Of a stretch of 42,466 nucleotides of DNA, positions 13,901 through 22,094 are shown piece after piece (the first letter of the stretch is position 1; each line of letters starts with the position of its first letter). The DNA comes from Bacteroidales bacterium (GTDB taxonomy: Bacteria; Bacteroidota; Bacteroidia; Bacteroidales; UBA932): the NCBI GenBank assembly GCA_024398105.1, contig JAKSJP010000021.1, positions 1 to 42,466 of the forward strand, given 5' to 3'. A program made the translations under genes and the position numbers. The notes under the pieces are model-generated. The model did not search any database, had not been told where the DNA came from, and saw only the letters and a list, made by a program, of their open reading frames with translations.

Positions 13901-14884
13901 ATGGAAAACTACCGGCTTACAGCAGCTCGATATGAATCGATGAATTACCGCTATTGCGGGAAGTCAGGACTTATGCTCAGCGAGATCGCGCTGGGCTTCT
14001 GGCATAACTTCGGCTACAGCTACACCCCCGACGGGAAACTGATGGAAGAACGCCTTCCTTCGGATTATTCGAGATGCAGGGACATCGTCCACTTTGCATT
14101 CGACAACGGAATCACATACTACGACCTTGCCGACAACTACGGCCCTCCATACGGAAGCGCAGAGGAATGCTTCGGCAGGATCATGGCAGACAGCATGCAC
14201 ACCCATCGCGACGAGATGGTGATAGCCACTAAGGCTGGACACGACATGTGGCCCGGCCCATACGGCGAATGGGGCTCTCGCAAACATATCATGGCAGGCA
14301 TAGACCAGAGCCTAAAGCGCATGGGACTTGACTATGTAGACATATTCTACAGCCATCGTCCAGACCCCCGTACTCCTCTCCAGGAGACCCTTCAGGCCTT
14401 GGTGGACATAGTCCGCTCAGGTAAGGCTCTCTATGTAGGAATCTCGAAATATCCCGCAGAGATGGCCGCTCAGGCTTATGAGTACCTCGCTGCCCATGAT
14501 ACTCCATGTATCGTATACCAGGGCAAATACAATATGATGGTCCGCGGGAACGAGCAGGATATCCTGCCTCAGTGCGCGGACAATGGAGTGGGCTATGTGG
14601 CCTTCTCTCCTCTGAACCAGGGACTTCTTACTGACAGGTACCTGGACGGCATCCCGTCTGATTCAAGGATGGTTCGCTCGACCTTCCTCGACAAGGAACG
14701 TGACCTGACACCAGAGTATCTTGAATTCATCCGCTCCGTGGCTGCCAAGGCAAAGGAAGATGGCGTCACTACAGCACAGTACGCTCTCCGCTGGATACTC
14801 CAGCGTCAGGAAGTCTCTTCAGTCATCGTCGGTGCCAGCAGCGTCGACCAGCTCAGGCAGAATCTCTCAGCAATCAGGAAATAA
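13901..14884 (+). CDS. Aldo/keto reductase, YghZ/AKR14-like
   Basis: A 327-residue NADPH-dependent carbonyl reductase. The tetrad residues are visible: Asp in YYDLADNYG, Tyr in the same motif, Lys in VIATKAGHD and His in IFYSHRPD. The motif FWHNFGYS and the N-terminal ARYESMNYRYCGKSG match the E. coli YghZ (L-glyceraldehyde 3-phosphate reductase) branch, and so support the start at 13901 rather than the ATG at 13940. The NADP-binding end is SSVIVGASSVDQLRQNL. The stop lies 4 bases before the next gene, so it is the first gene of a three-gene operon. The true substrate in this operon is not known and may be a sugar or sugar acid. Confidence 0.88.
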   Translation: MENYRLTAARYESMNYRYCGKSGLMLSEIALGFWHNFGYSYTPDGKLMEERLPSDYSRCRDIVHFAFDNGITYYDLADNYGPPYGSAEECFGRIMADSMHTHRDEMVIATKAGHDMWPGPYGEWGSRKHIMAGIDQSLKRMGLDYVDIFYSHRPDPRTPLQETLQALVDIVRSGKALYVGISKYPAEMAAQAYEYLAAHDTPCIVYQGKYNMMVRGNEQDILPQCADNGVGYVAFSPLNQGLLTDRYLDGIPSDSRMVRSTFLDKERDLTPEYLEFIRSVAAKAKEDGVTTAQYALRWILQRQEVSSVIVGASSVDQLRQNLSAIRK

Positions 14885-14888
14885 CGAT

Positions 14889-15704
14889 ATGCTTCTCGGA
14901 ACATCATCTCCCCTCAGCCACAGCACTCCGCAGGAGTGGGCCGAAAGACATGTATCTCTCGGACTTGGCTCAGTCGTATTCCCGCTTGACTGCAATGCCG
15001 ATCCGGCTCTTATCGACGAATATGCCAAGGCTGCGGACGACGCCGGTCTGGTGATCGCGGAGGTCGGGATATGGAAGAACATGCTTGCCGCTGATCCTCA
15101 GGAGCGTCAGTCCATGACCGAATACGCCATCGGACAGCTCCGCATGGCCGACCGCATAGGTGCGAAATGCTGCGTGAACGTCATCGGCACCCCTTACGGA
15201 CCGCGCTGGGACGGTGGCTACAGGGACAACTTCAGCGAAGAGGCATGGCAGCTCGCAGTAGCGAAGGTACGTGAGATCATCGACGCTGTCCACCCGGTCA
15301 GGACCAAGTTCTCGATCGAATCGATGCCTTGGATGATCCCAAGCAGCCCGGACGAATATCTCCGTCTTATCGAGGAGGTCGACCGTCCCGAGTTCGGAGT
15401 CCATCTTGACGTCGTGAACATGGTGACCTCGCCCGAACGCTACTTCTTCAACGACCGCTTCCTCCACGAATGCTTCGACAAGCTTGGAGGCAAGATAGTC
15501 AGCTGTCATCTCAAGGACGTCAGACTTCTGCCTGACTATACCTTCCAGCTCCAGGAATGCGCCTGCGGGGAGGGCCGTCTCGACATCGGCCTGTTCATCA
15601 GCCTTGCCGACAAGGAATCGGAAAGGATGCCGATGATCATCGAGCACCTCGCCGACGATGAGGCCTATCTTGCAAGCATCAGATATATAAAAGAAAGATT
15701 TTGA
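14889..15704 (+). CDS. Sugar phosphate isomerase/epimerase-like TIM barrel protein
   Basis: A 271-residue protein starting with MLLGTSSPLSHSTPQEW at 14889, 4 bases after the reductase stop; the frame is open further upstream but only inside the reductase gene. It fits the AP-endonuclease-2/xylose isomerase-like barrel: metal ligands in KFSIESMPW (Glu), FGVHLDVVNM (His, Asp), VSCHLKDVRL (His, Asp) and MPMIIEHL (Glu). Members isomerise or epimerise sugars, keto-sugars or inositol derivatives. It probably acts between the reductase and the FMN enzyme of the same operon. The substrate cannot be named. Confidence 0.82.
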   Translation: MLLGTSSPLSHSTPQEWAERHVSLGLGSVVFPLDCNADPALIDEYAKAADDAGLVIAEVGIWKNMLAADPQERQSMTEYAIGQLRMADRIGAKCCVNVIGTPYGPRWDGGYRDNFSEEAWQLAVAKVREIIDAVHPVRTKFSIESMPWMIPSSPDEYLRLIEEVDRPEFGVHLDVVNMVTSPERYFFNDRFLHECFDKLGGKIVSCHLKDVRLLPDYTFQLQECACGEGRLDIGLFISLADKESERMPMIIEHLADDEAYLASIRYIKERF

Positions 15705-15709
15705 CACAT

Positions 15710-16594
15710 ATGGAATACACTTCAAACGCAGACAGACTTACGAGGCAGTACTTCGATTCACTGCTCATCGAGTCTCGCTACCTGGATTCAGCGGTGCCTT
15801 CTACAAAGCTGGACCTCTATGGTGAGACCTTCAGCACCCCGATCATGACGGCCGCCCTTTCCCATCTCCATAATACTGTGGCAGACGGTATGGCTGTCTA
15901 TGCTGCCGGCGCAGCTCAGGCAAATGCAGTCCATTGGGTAGGAATGGGCTCGGACGAGGAACTCGAGGGCATCGTCGCAACCGGCGCGAGGACCATCAAG
16001 GTGATCAAGCCACATGCGGACAATGCGCTTGTATTCCACAAGATAGAGCATGCCGTCAAGGCAGGATGCTTCGCGGTAGGAATGGACATCGACCATCCGT
16101 TCAGCCCTGAAGGCCAGTTCGACGTGTGTGACGGTTTCCCTCTCAAGGCAAAGTCTACAGAGGAACTCGCAGAGTTCGTCCAGGCGGCAGGCGTGCCGTT
16201 CATCGCGAAGGGAGTGCTCAGCCCACGCGATGCCGAGAAATGCCTCAAGGCCGGCTGCGCAGGAATAGTCGTGTCACATCACCATGGAATGGTTCCATAT
16301 GCAGTTCCGCCGCTTATGGCACTCGAGGATATCATCGAGGTCGTCGGAAACCAGATACCTGTGTTCGTGGACTGTGGAATAGAGAGCGGAGTGGATGCCT
16401 ACAAGGCTCTCGCCCTCGGCGCGACCGCAGTCTCAGTAGGCCGTCACCTTATGGGATGTCTCAAGGATGGTCCGGAGGCTGTCGCTGCACGCATAGGCCA
16501 GATGACAGCCGAACTCGCAGGCGTCATGGCCAAGACAGGCGTGAAGAGCCTCGAGGAGATGGACCCTACCGTCCTCCACAAGAGAACTTTCTGA
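15710..16594 (+). CDS. FMN-dependent alpha-hydroxy acid dehydrogenase-like protein
   Basis: A 294-residue TIM barrel, shorter than usual members (about 350-400). The FMN-binding parts are clear: GVPFIAKGVLSPRDAEKCLK (K167), and VFVDCGIESGVDAYKALALG followed by VSVGRHL. The catalytic segment is SHHHG (189-193) in place of SNHGGR. The base histidine is kept but the arginine that holds the substrate carboxylate is replaced (HHHGMVP). It therefore probably does not use a common alpha-hydroxy acid such as lactate. I place the start at ATG 15710; TTG at 15701 would overlap the isomerase stop. It is the last gene of the operon and converges with the metal-efflux operon. Confidence 0.8.
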   Translation: MEYTSNADRLTRQYFDSLLIESRYLDSAVPSTKLDLYGETFSTPIMTAALSHLHNTVADGMAVYAAGAAQANAVHWVGMGSDEELEGIVATGARTIKVIKPHADNALVFHKIEHAVKAGCFAVGMDIDHPFSPEGQFDVCDGFPLKAKSTEELAEFVQAAGVPFIAKGVLSPRDAEKCLKAGCAGIVVSHHHGMVPYAVPPLMALEDIIEVVGNQIPVFVDCGIESGVDAYKALALGATAVSVGRHLMGCLKDGPEAVAARIGQMTAELAGVMAKTGVKSLEEMDPTVLHKRTF

Positions 16595-16613
16595 CAGATC
16601 AGGCCTTGCCGGA

Positions 16614-17807
16614 CTAAAGGAATACCGCATTGAGTTCAGCGAGGCTCTGCATATAGTCGCGTTCCACGCTGAGGTACTCTTCAAGGATCTGATAGAGTAC
16701 GTCTATCTCTGTCATGTATTCGATCATGGAGATCTCTCCATGGTCCAGCGCCTTGAAGAGTGTGCCGCGGATGTCCGCCTCTCCAAGGGACTGCATGTAC
16801 TCGTCCTTGAGATGGCCGAGGCTCACAGCCTTGTCGTATTCGCTGCGGAGAGTGCTGTAGAACTCCTGCTCGGCCTGGACCTGCTTCTCCTTTGCCAGTT
16901 CCACCCGTGCCTGGCTTTGGCGGACCTTGTTGGTGTTCTTCCACAGAGGAATAGCTACCCCAAGTGTCAGACCTCTGTATTTCTCGTCATGTCCTATCTC
17001 GGACATATATCCAAGGGTCAGTCTTGGCAGGGCTGAGAGCTTGTCTATCCTGACGCTGCTGTTGCTGATCGCTATCTCTTCTGCGACGTAGGCTATCACA
17101 GGGTTTGCATCTGCAGCCTGTGCGAACCATGCCTCGAACTGTGCAGGCAGCGGAGCTTCGCCGTATTCTTCGCTGTCAAGGACGACGTCCTTGCCGCCGT
17201 TGAGTACCCGGAGCGATGCGAGTATCTTCTCTCTTTCAAGGTCGGCACGTGCCACGCGGGCCTTTGCGCTGGTAAGGTTGAGCCTTGCCTTGTTGAGCTC
17301 CATTACACTGGATTCTCCCATCTCCAGCTCGCGGGAGGTCGCATTGTAGAGCCTTGTCGCGTATTCCAGGAGCACATCGTATTCTGCCCTGATCTTGTTG
17401 CAGTAGATCGCCTCGATGCAGAGCGACTGCGCCTCCTTAAGGATGTTCAGCCTTTCTGCCTTGTACTGAAGCGCAGCCTGCGAGTCGAGCGCACCGGAGA
17501 GTTTCGCCTTCATTCCGAAGAGAGTAGGGATGTCGAAGCTCTGGGTTATGCTCAGGTCGTGCCTCTGACCGACCTCGGCATTCTGCCCCCAGAGATAGTT
17601 GAACTCGACCTCAAGGTCCTCCAGGAGGGCCTCTGAGCGGTTCTCCAGCTTCTGGACCTCAAGTTCGGCGGCAGCTGTCCTGAGCGAAGGATTGTTCTCC
17701 TCGATGCTGCGCAGCACCTGGCCGATCGAAGCTTGGGCACGGACGGTGATGGCAGGTACCATGATACCGAAGCCAAGTGCGAGTATTGTCAGTATATGTC
17801 GTTTCAT
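16614..17807 (-). CDS. TolC-family outer membrane channel of the metal RND pump (CusC-like)
   Basis: A 397-residue exported protein with a signal peptide (MKRHILTILALGFGIMVPAI, cleaved near VRAQA). It has the two OEP halves of long helices, with EENNPSLRTAAAELEVQKLE, LEMGESSVMELNKARLNLTS and a second copy LEMGE-like motif at DHGEISMIEYMTEIDVLYQI. It forms the trimeric outer-membrane duct for the pump encoded upstream. Its ATG overlaps the stop of the RND gene by 4 bases (17804-17807), so translation is coupled. It is the last gene of the adaptor-pump-channel operon. Confidence 0.88.
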   Translation of the reverse strand: MKRHILTILALGFGIMVPAITVRAQASIGQVLRSIEENNPSLRTAAAELEVQKLENRSEALLEDLEVEFNYLWGQNAEVGQRHDLSITQSFDIPTLFGMKAKLSGALDSQAALQYKAERLNILKEAQSLCIEAIYCNKIRAEYDVLLEYATRLYNATSRELEMGESSVMELNKARLNLTSAKARVARADLEREKILASLRVLNGGKDVVLDSEEYGEAPLPAQFEAWFAQAADANPVIAYVAEEIAISNSSVRIDKLSALPRLTLGYMSEIGHDEKYRGLTLGVAIPLWKNTNKVRQSQARVELAKEKQVQAEQEFYSTLRSEYDKAVSLGHLKDEYMQSLGEADIRGTLFKALDHGEISMIEYMTEIDVLYQILEEYLSVERDYMQSLAELNAVFL

Positions 17808-20800
17808 TTCTTGTCGCGGTTTGTGAGGATATACATTGTCGGAACGATGAAGGCGTTGAGCAGGGTAGAGGAGAAGAGTCCTCCGATTATCACCTTGGCC
17901 ATAGGGCTCTGGATCTCGTTGCCAGGAAGGTCGCCGCCCAGGGCGAGAGGAAGAAGGGCCAGACCTGAGGTGATCGCTGTCATCAGGATAGGGTTGAGGC
18001 GGTCGAGGGAGCCTTTCCTGACGGCCTCGAGCAGAGGAAGCCCTTCAGCCCTGAGTGCGTTGTAGCGGTCCACCAGGAGCATTCCGTTTCGGGTCGCGAT
18101 GCCGAAGAGCGAGATGAATCCGATGATGGCGGGTATGCTCATGATACCTCCGCTCAGACGTATGGCGATGACTCCGCCGATCAGGGCTAGAGGCAGGTTG
18201 ACCAGTACGGTGAGGGTCTGGGTGACGTCGTGGAATTCGGCGAGAAGGAGGAAGAATATCATCAGCAGCGAGAAGATGCTGACAAGGGCGATGGTCCTTG
18301 AGGCTCTTTCCTCGCTCTCGAACTGGCCGCCGTACTCGATATGGTAGCCTTCAGGAAGAGTGACGTCTTCCTTTATGGCCTCCCTGATGCTCTCTACAGC
18401 CTTGCTGAGCTCGCCTCCGGTCACGTTGCAGGATATGACGAGCTTGCGCTCTACGTTCTCCCTGTTGATGGTGTTCGGGCCGCTGGATGAGACTATGTCC
18501 GCTACGCTGCTCAGCGGAACCATCCTTCCGTCCGCCGTGCTGACCATCAGGTCGCGTACCATGTCGAAATCCCTTGTCCCGCCGTCGTCGGCCTTTACTG
18601 TGAGGTCGAATGCCTTGCTGCCTTCATAGACCTGTCCGACTACCGCGCCTTCGAGAAGGACCTCCACCGTCTCCGCGAACTCGCTCATGGTTATTCCATA
18701 GCGTGCGAGCATCTCGCGTCTTGGGACGATGTTGAGCTGAGGCCTTTCGATCTGCTGCTCGACCATTATGTCCGTGAGGCCTGGAAGGTCCTCGATGCTT
18801 TCCTTGATCCTGTTTCCGATAGAGTACATGCGTCCCAGGTCGCTTCCGAACAGCTTGATGGCGATGTTGGCCTTGGTGCCTGAAAGCATCTCGTCGATTC
18901 TGTGTGCGATTGGGCCTCCGATCTCCACATTGACTCCTGGAAGCGCTGAAAGCTTATGCCTTACTTCCTCGGTGAGCTCTGCCCTTGACCTGTCCTTGAG
19001 TATGTATGGACACTCGAGCTCGGAGGTGTTGACTCCGAAGCTGTGCTCGTCAAGCTCCGCGCGTCCTGTCTTGCGTCCTACGGTCTGTATCTCAGGAATC
19101 TCGAGCATGAGCATCTCAGCCTGATGGCCGAGGGCCTCCGATTCTTCTATGGATATTCCAGGGACCGAGCTTATCGAGATTGTGAACGATCCTTCGTTGA
19201 ATGCAGGGAGGAAGCTTCTTCCGAGGTTGAAGAATATCACAAGCGCCGCGATGAGAATCGCGCCGGTCGTGCTGAGAATTCCTGCCTTATGTCTTAAGGC
19301 CCACCCGAGAGCCTTCTCATAGACATTCTTCAGGCGGAGCACCAACCATGGTTCCTTGTCCTCCTTGCCCTTTCCGTCGAGCAGATATGAGCTGAGCACC
19401 GGGGTCAGGGTCAGGGCGACGAGGGTCGATGCGAAGAGCGAGATCATGAAGGTTATGCCGAGCGGCTTGAGCATCCTGCCTTCCATTCCTGAGAGGAAGA
19501 AGAGCGGGAGGAAGCAGACGACGATGATGAGCGTAGAGTTGAGCATAGGCATGCGTACCTCGCGTGAGGCTTCGTAGACCGTCCCGATCACGCTGCGTCT
19601 CTCTCCTTCAGGCAGGGCTCTGTTTTCCCTCAGCCGTTTGAATACGTTCTCAACGTCCACGATCGAGTCGTCCACCAGCGATCCTATGGCGATCGCGAGG
19701 CCGCCGAGACTCATGGTGTTGATCGTGAATCCCATCGCCTTCATGCTGAGAAGGGCGATGATGACAGAGACCGGGATCGAGATGAGGGAGATGACTGTCG
19801 TCCTCCAGTTCATCAGGAATATGAAGAGTACGAGGATAACGAAGAGGGCTCCCTCCAGGAGGGATTTCTCGACGTTGTCGATGGAGCTCTCGATGAATGA
19901 TGACTGGCGGAAGATGTCGGTGTTGATCCTGATGTCCTCGCTCATGCCTTCCTTCATCTCCTCGAGGGCTTCCTCTATCTGCCTTGTGAGCTTGATCGTG
20001 CTGACGTCAGGCTGCTTCGTGACAGTCAGAAGCACTGCCGGCCTGCCTTCTGCCGATGCGGTTCCGAGCCTAGGGGTCTTAGGTCCGGTCTGGACCTTTG
20101 CGATGTCGCCGAGCAGGACTGGCTTGCCGCTGTCGCTGACCTTCACGACCGAGCTGCGTATCTGCTCTATGTCAGAGGTCGCGATCACTCCTCGTACGAT
20201 GTACTCGTTGCCATGCTGGTAGAGAGTACCTCCCGAGGCGTTGCGGTTCATGTCACGGACGGCGTCCAGGGCCTCGTCCATCGACACTCCGCGGTGCTTC
20301 ATGCGCCTGGTGTCGAGAAGGACCTGGTATTCCTTCACTTCTCCGCCGATGACCGCCACCTGGGCGACTCCACCTGTGGAGAGAAGACGTGGACGGATGG
20401 TCCAGTCTGCGATTGTGCGGAGGTCTGTCGTCGAGGTGTTCTCCGCTGTAAGTCCGATTATAAGAAGTTCTCCAAGTATTGACGACTGTGGTCCAAGTGT
20501 AGGCTGACCTACTCCTGCAGGGAGCTGGTCGCCGAGCATCGCGAGTTTCTCGCTGACGATCTGGCGGGCGCGGTAAATGTCTGTGTTCCAGTCGAATTCG
20601 ACATAGACGATAGAGAATCCGGTGGCCGATGAACTGCGCACACGGCGTACGTTCGTGGCACCATTGACCGAAGTCTCGATAGGGAAGGTGACGAGCCTCT
20701 CGACTTCTTCAGGAGCCATTCCCTCGGCTTCGGTCATGACCGTGACGGTCGGGGCGTTGAGGTCGGGGAAGACGTCGACCTCCATGGTCCTGGTCGTGTA

Positions 20801-20884
20801 GATTCCTGCGAAGATCAGGAGTACGGCCAGCACCAGGATGAACAGTCGCTTCTCAAGGGCGAATCGTATGATGGCGTTGAGCAT
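17804..20884 (-). CDS. Heavy-metal efflux RND pump (CusA/CzcA family)
   Basis: 1026 residues, the usual length. Twelve membrane helices, with helix 1 at about 13-30 and blocks at about 335-550 and 860-1015. The helix-4 proton relay reads AIGSLVDDSIVDVEN with acidic pairs. The porter domain contains LGPQSSILGELLIIGL and MLSGTKANIAIKLFGSD. The KSLLEGALFVILVLFIFLMN helix is typical of this family. The methionine metal-relay positions known from CusA are not obvious, so the substrate is more likely a divalent cation such as Zn, Co or Ni than Cu(I); this is inference. The adaptor gene stop lies 6 bases upstream. It exports metal from the periplasm using proton force. Confidence 0.92.
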   Translation of the reverse strand: MLNAIIRFALEKRLFILVLAVLLIFAGIYTTRTMEVDVFPDLNAPTVTVMTEAEGMAPEEVERLVTFPIETSVNGATNVRRVRSSSATGFSIVYVEFDWNTDIYRARQIVSEKLAMLGDQLPAGVGQPTLGPQSSILGELLIIGLTAENTSTTDLRTIADWTIRPRLLSTGGVAQVAVIGGEVKEYQVLLDTRRMKHRGVSMDEALDAVRDMNRNASGGTLYQHGNEYIVRGVIATSDIEQIRSSVVKVSDSGKPVLLGDIAKVQTGPKTPRLGTASAEGRPAVLLTVTKQPDVSTIKLTRQIEEALEEMKEGMSEDIRINTDIFRQSSFIESSIDNVEKSLLEGALFVILVLFIFLMNWRTTVISLISIPVSVIIALLSMKAMGFTINTMSLGGLAIAIGSLVDDSIVDVENVFKRLRENRALPEGERRSVIGTVYEASREVRMPMLNSTLIIVVCFLPLFFLSGMEGRMLKPLGITFMISLFASTLVALTLTPVLSSYLLDGKGKEDKEPWLVLRLKNVYEKALGWALRHKAGILSTTGAILIAALVIFFNLGRSFLPAFNEGSFTISISSVPGISIEESEALGHQAEMLMLEIPEIQTVGRKTGRAELDEHSFGVNTSELECPYILKDRSRAELTEEVRHKLSALPGVNVEIGGPIAHRIDEMLSGTKANIAIKLFGSDLGRMYSIGNRIKESIEDLPGLTDIMVEQQIERPQLNIVPRREMLARYGITMSEFAETVEVLLEGAVVGQVYEGSKAFDLTVKADDGGTRDFDMVRDLMVSTADGRMVPLSSVADIVSSSGPNTINRENVERKLVISCNVTGGELSKAVESIREAIKEDVTLPEGYHIEYGGQFESEERASRTIALVSIFSLLMIFFLLLAEFHDVTQTLTVLVNLPLALIGGVIAIRLSGGIMSIPAIIGFISLFGIATRNGMLLVDRYNALRAEGLPLLEAVRKGSLDRLNPILMTAITSGLALLPLALGGDLPGNEIQSPMAKVIIGGLFSSTLLNAFIVPTMYILTNRDKK

Positions 20885-20890
20885 GGCGGC

Positions 20891-22018
20891 CTAATGGTTA
20901 TGGTTGTGTCCTGCCGGTGCGCTGGCGACTGATGCGAGCTTGATGTGCATCGCTCCCTCGCTTACGATCTCCTCACCTTCGGCGAGTCCGCTGAGGATCT
21001 CGGTCCTGATCCCGTCGCTGCCTCCGATCCTGACTTCTCTCTTTGCGAAGCAGTCCTCGTCAAGCCTGATGAAGACGCTGTAGATTCCCTGCTCCTCGAT
21101 TATGGCTCCCACAGGGACGCTGATCGCAGATTCCTTCGTGGCGGTCCTGAGGCAGACCTCGGTGTATGTTCCCGGGATGATCCCGCTGCGGTTAGGGAAT
21201 TCGAAGATGACAGGAATGTAGCCGTCCTGTACGTTGCGGCTGTAGCTGACCAGGCGTCCGCCGTTGCCGCTTACGCTGAGCACTTCACCGGTCGCGTTGC
21301 GGAAGGTCGCGTCGTTTATCTCGCGGAGTTCCGCCGCATAGCGCTCGGGGAGGTCGGCCCTGAGCTGGAGGGTCTTGTTCTGGGCTATGGTGGCGATGGC
21401 CGTACCAGCCTCCACATATTCTCCCGATGTCACGTTGAGCTCCTTGATATAGCCTCCGAGCGGGCACTTGACTGTCGCGTTGGCCTTGTCTGCGGATGTG
21501 TCAGAGACAAGAGCCTCGTACTCGGCCTTTGCCTGCTCGTAGGCAAGTTCGCTCTGCTCGAAGTGGTTGCGGGATACGATGTTGTCCGCAAGGAGGTCCC
21601 TGTCTCTCTCGTACTTGGTCTTGGCGATCTCGTAGGCCGTCTTCGCCTTTGCAATCACATCACCTCCGGCGAGGCCTTTGGTCGAGATCTCCGCAAGGGA
21701 TGAGCCCTTTGCGACAGTGCTTCCTTCGGTCATCCTGCCTGAAAAGACTATGGTGCCTGATACCGGCGCAACTGCCACTGCCTCGTCGCCTATAGACGGG
21801 AGCACCTGTCCGCCGACCTTGATCGTCTTTGCCAGAGGGGCGGCTGCCACGACTTCAGTGCCGATACCGAAGAGTTCCTGCTTCTCTTCACTGAACTCTA
21901 TCTCGTCAGAGTGTCCTCCCTCGTGGTGCTCTTCTCCTTCGTGTGAGTGTGTAGATGAATGATGGCAACCTGCAATGCACATGCAGGCTGCCATCAGTAT
22001 GATTATTTCTTTTTTCAT
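20891..22018 (-). CDS. Periplasmic adaptor of the metal RND pump (CusB/CzcB-like), His-rich
   Basis: A 375-residue lipoprotein from the start at 22018: MKKEIIILMAACMCIAGC, lipid cysteine 18. An upstream in-frame ATG at 22141 lies in the GH3 gene and is rejected. The mature end is a histidine cluster (HHSSTHSHEGEEHHEGGHSD) and the C-terminus is AGHNHNH, so both ends may bind metal. The barrel-sandwich part has APVSGTIVFSGRMTEGSTVA and CPLGGYIKELNVTSGEYVEA, with a helical hairpin between (YEIAKTKYERDRDLLADNIV). It joins the RND pump to the TolC-like channel. The operon promoter with an operator-like palindrome lies upstream at 22040-22077. Confidence 0.9.
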   Translation of the reverse strand: MKKEIIILMAACMCIAGCHHSSTHSHEGEEHHEGGHSDEIEFSEEKQELFGIGTEVVAAAPLAKTIKVGGQVLPSIGDEAVAVAPVSGTIVFSGRMTEGSTVAKGSSLAEISTKGLAGGDVIAKAKTAYEIAKTKYERDRDLLADNIVSRNHFEQSELAYEQAKAEYEALVSDTSADKANATVKCPLGGYIKELNVTSGEYVEAGTAIATIAQNKTLQLRADLPERYAAELREINDATFRNATGEVLSVSGNGGRLVSYSRNVQDGYIPVIFEFPNRSGIIPGTYTEVCLRTATKESAISVPVGAIIEEQGIYSVFIRLDEDCFAKREVRIGGSDGIRTEILSGLAEGEEIVSEGAMHIKLASVASAPAGHNHNH

Positions 22019-22039
22019 TTTCCGGTTCTTTACAACATA

Positions 22040-22077
22040 CAAATTTAGTATGTCGTTTGTGCAACCGGGTTGCAAAA
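22040..22077 (-). promoter_or_regulatory. Promoter core and operator-like palindrome of the metal efflux operon
   Basis: The minus strand reads TAAATTTG (22047-22040), a TAnnTTTG match about 22 bases before the adaptor ATG. Immediately upstream is a palindrome GCAACC-x-GGTTGC (22061-22073), extended imperfectly by TTTG and AAAA to 22056-22077. It covers the place where the -33 box should be, so a metal-sensing regulator could block or replace contact there. The regulator family is unknown; no regulator gene is adjacent. Confidence 0.5.
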
Positions 22078-22094
22078 GCCTCTCGCAGGCTGTC

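Noticed and set aside
14721-14888. Upstream extension of the isomerase frame
   Set aside because: It lies within the aldo/keto reductase gene in another frame; the family start is MLLGTSSP at 14889.
14970-15725. A 251-codon frame on the minus strand
   Set aside because: Shadow of the isomerase gene in a GC-rich codon context; no motif.
20945-21703. A 252-codon frame on the plus strand
   Set aside because: Antisense to the RND adaptor; no signal or domain of its own.
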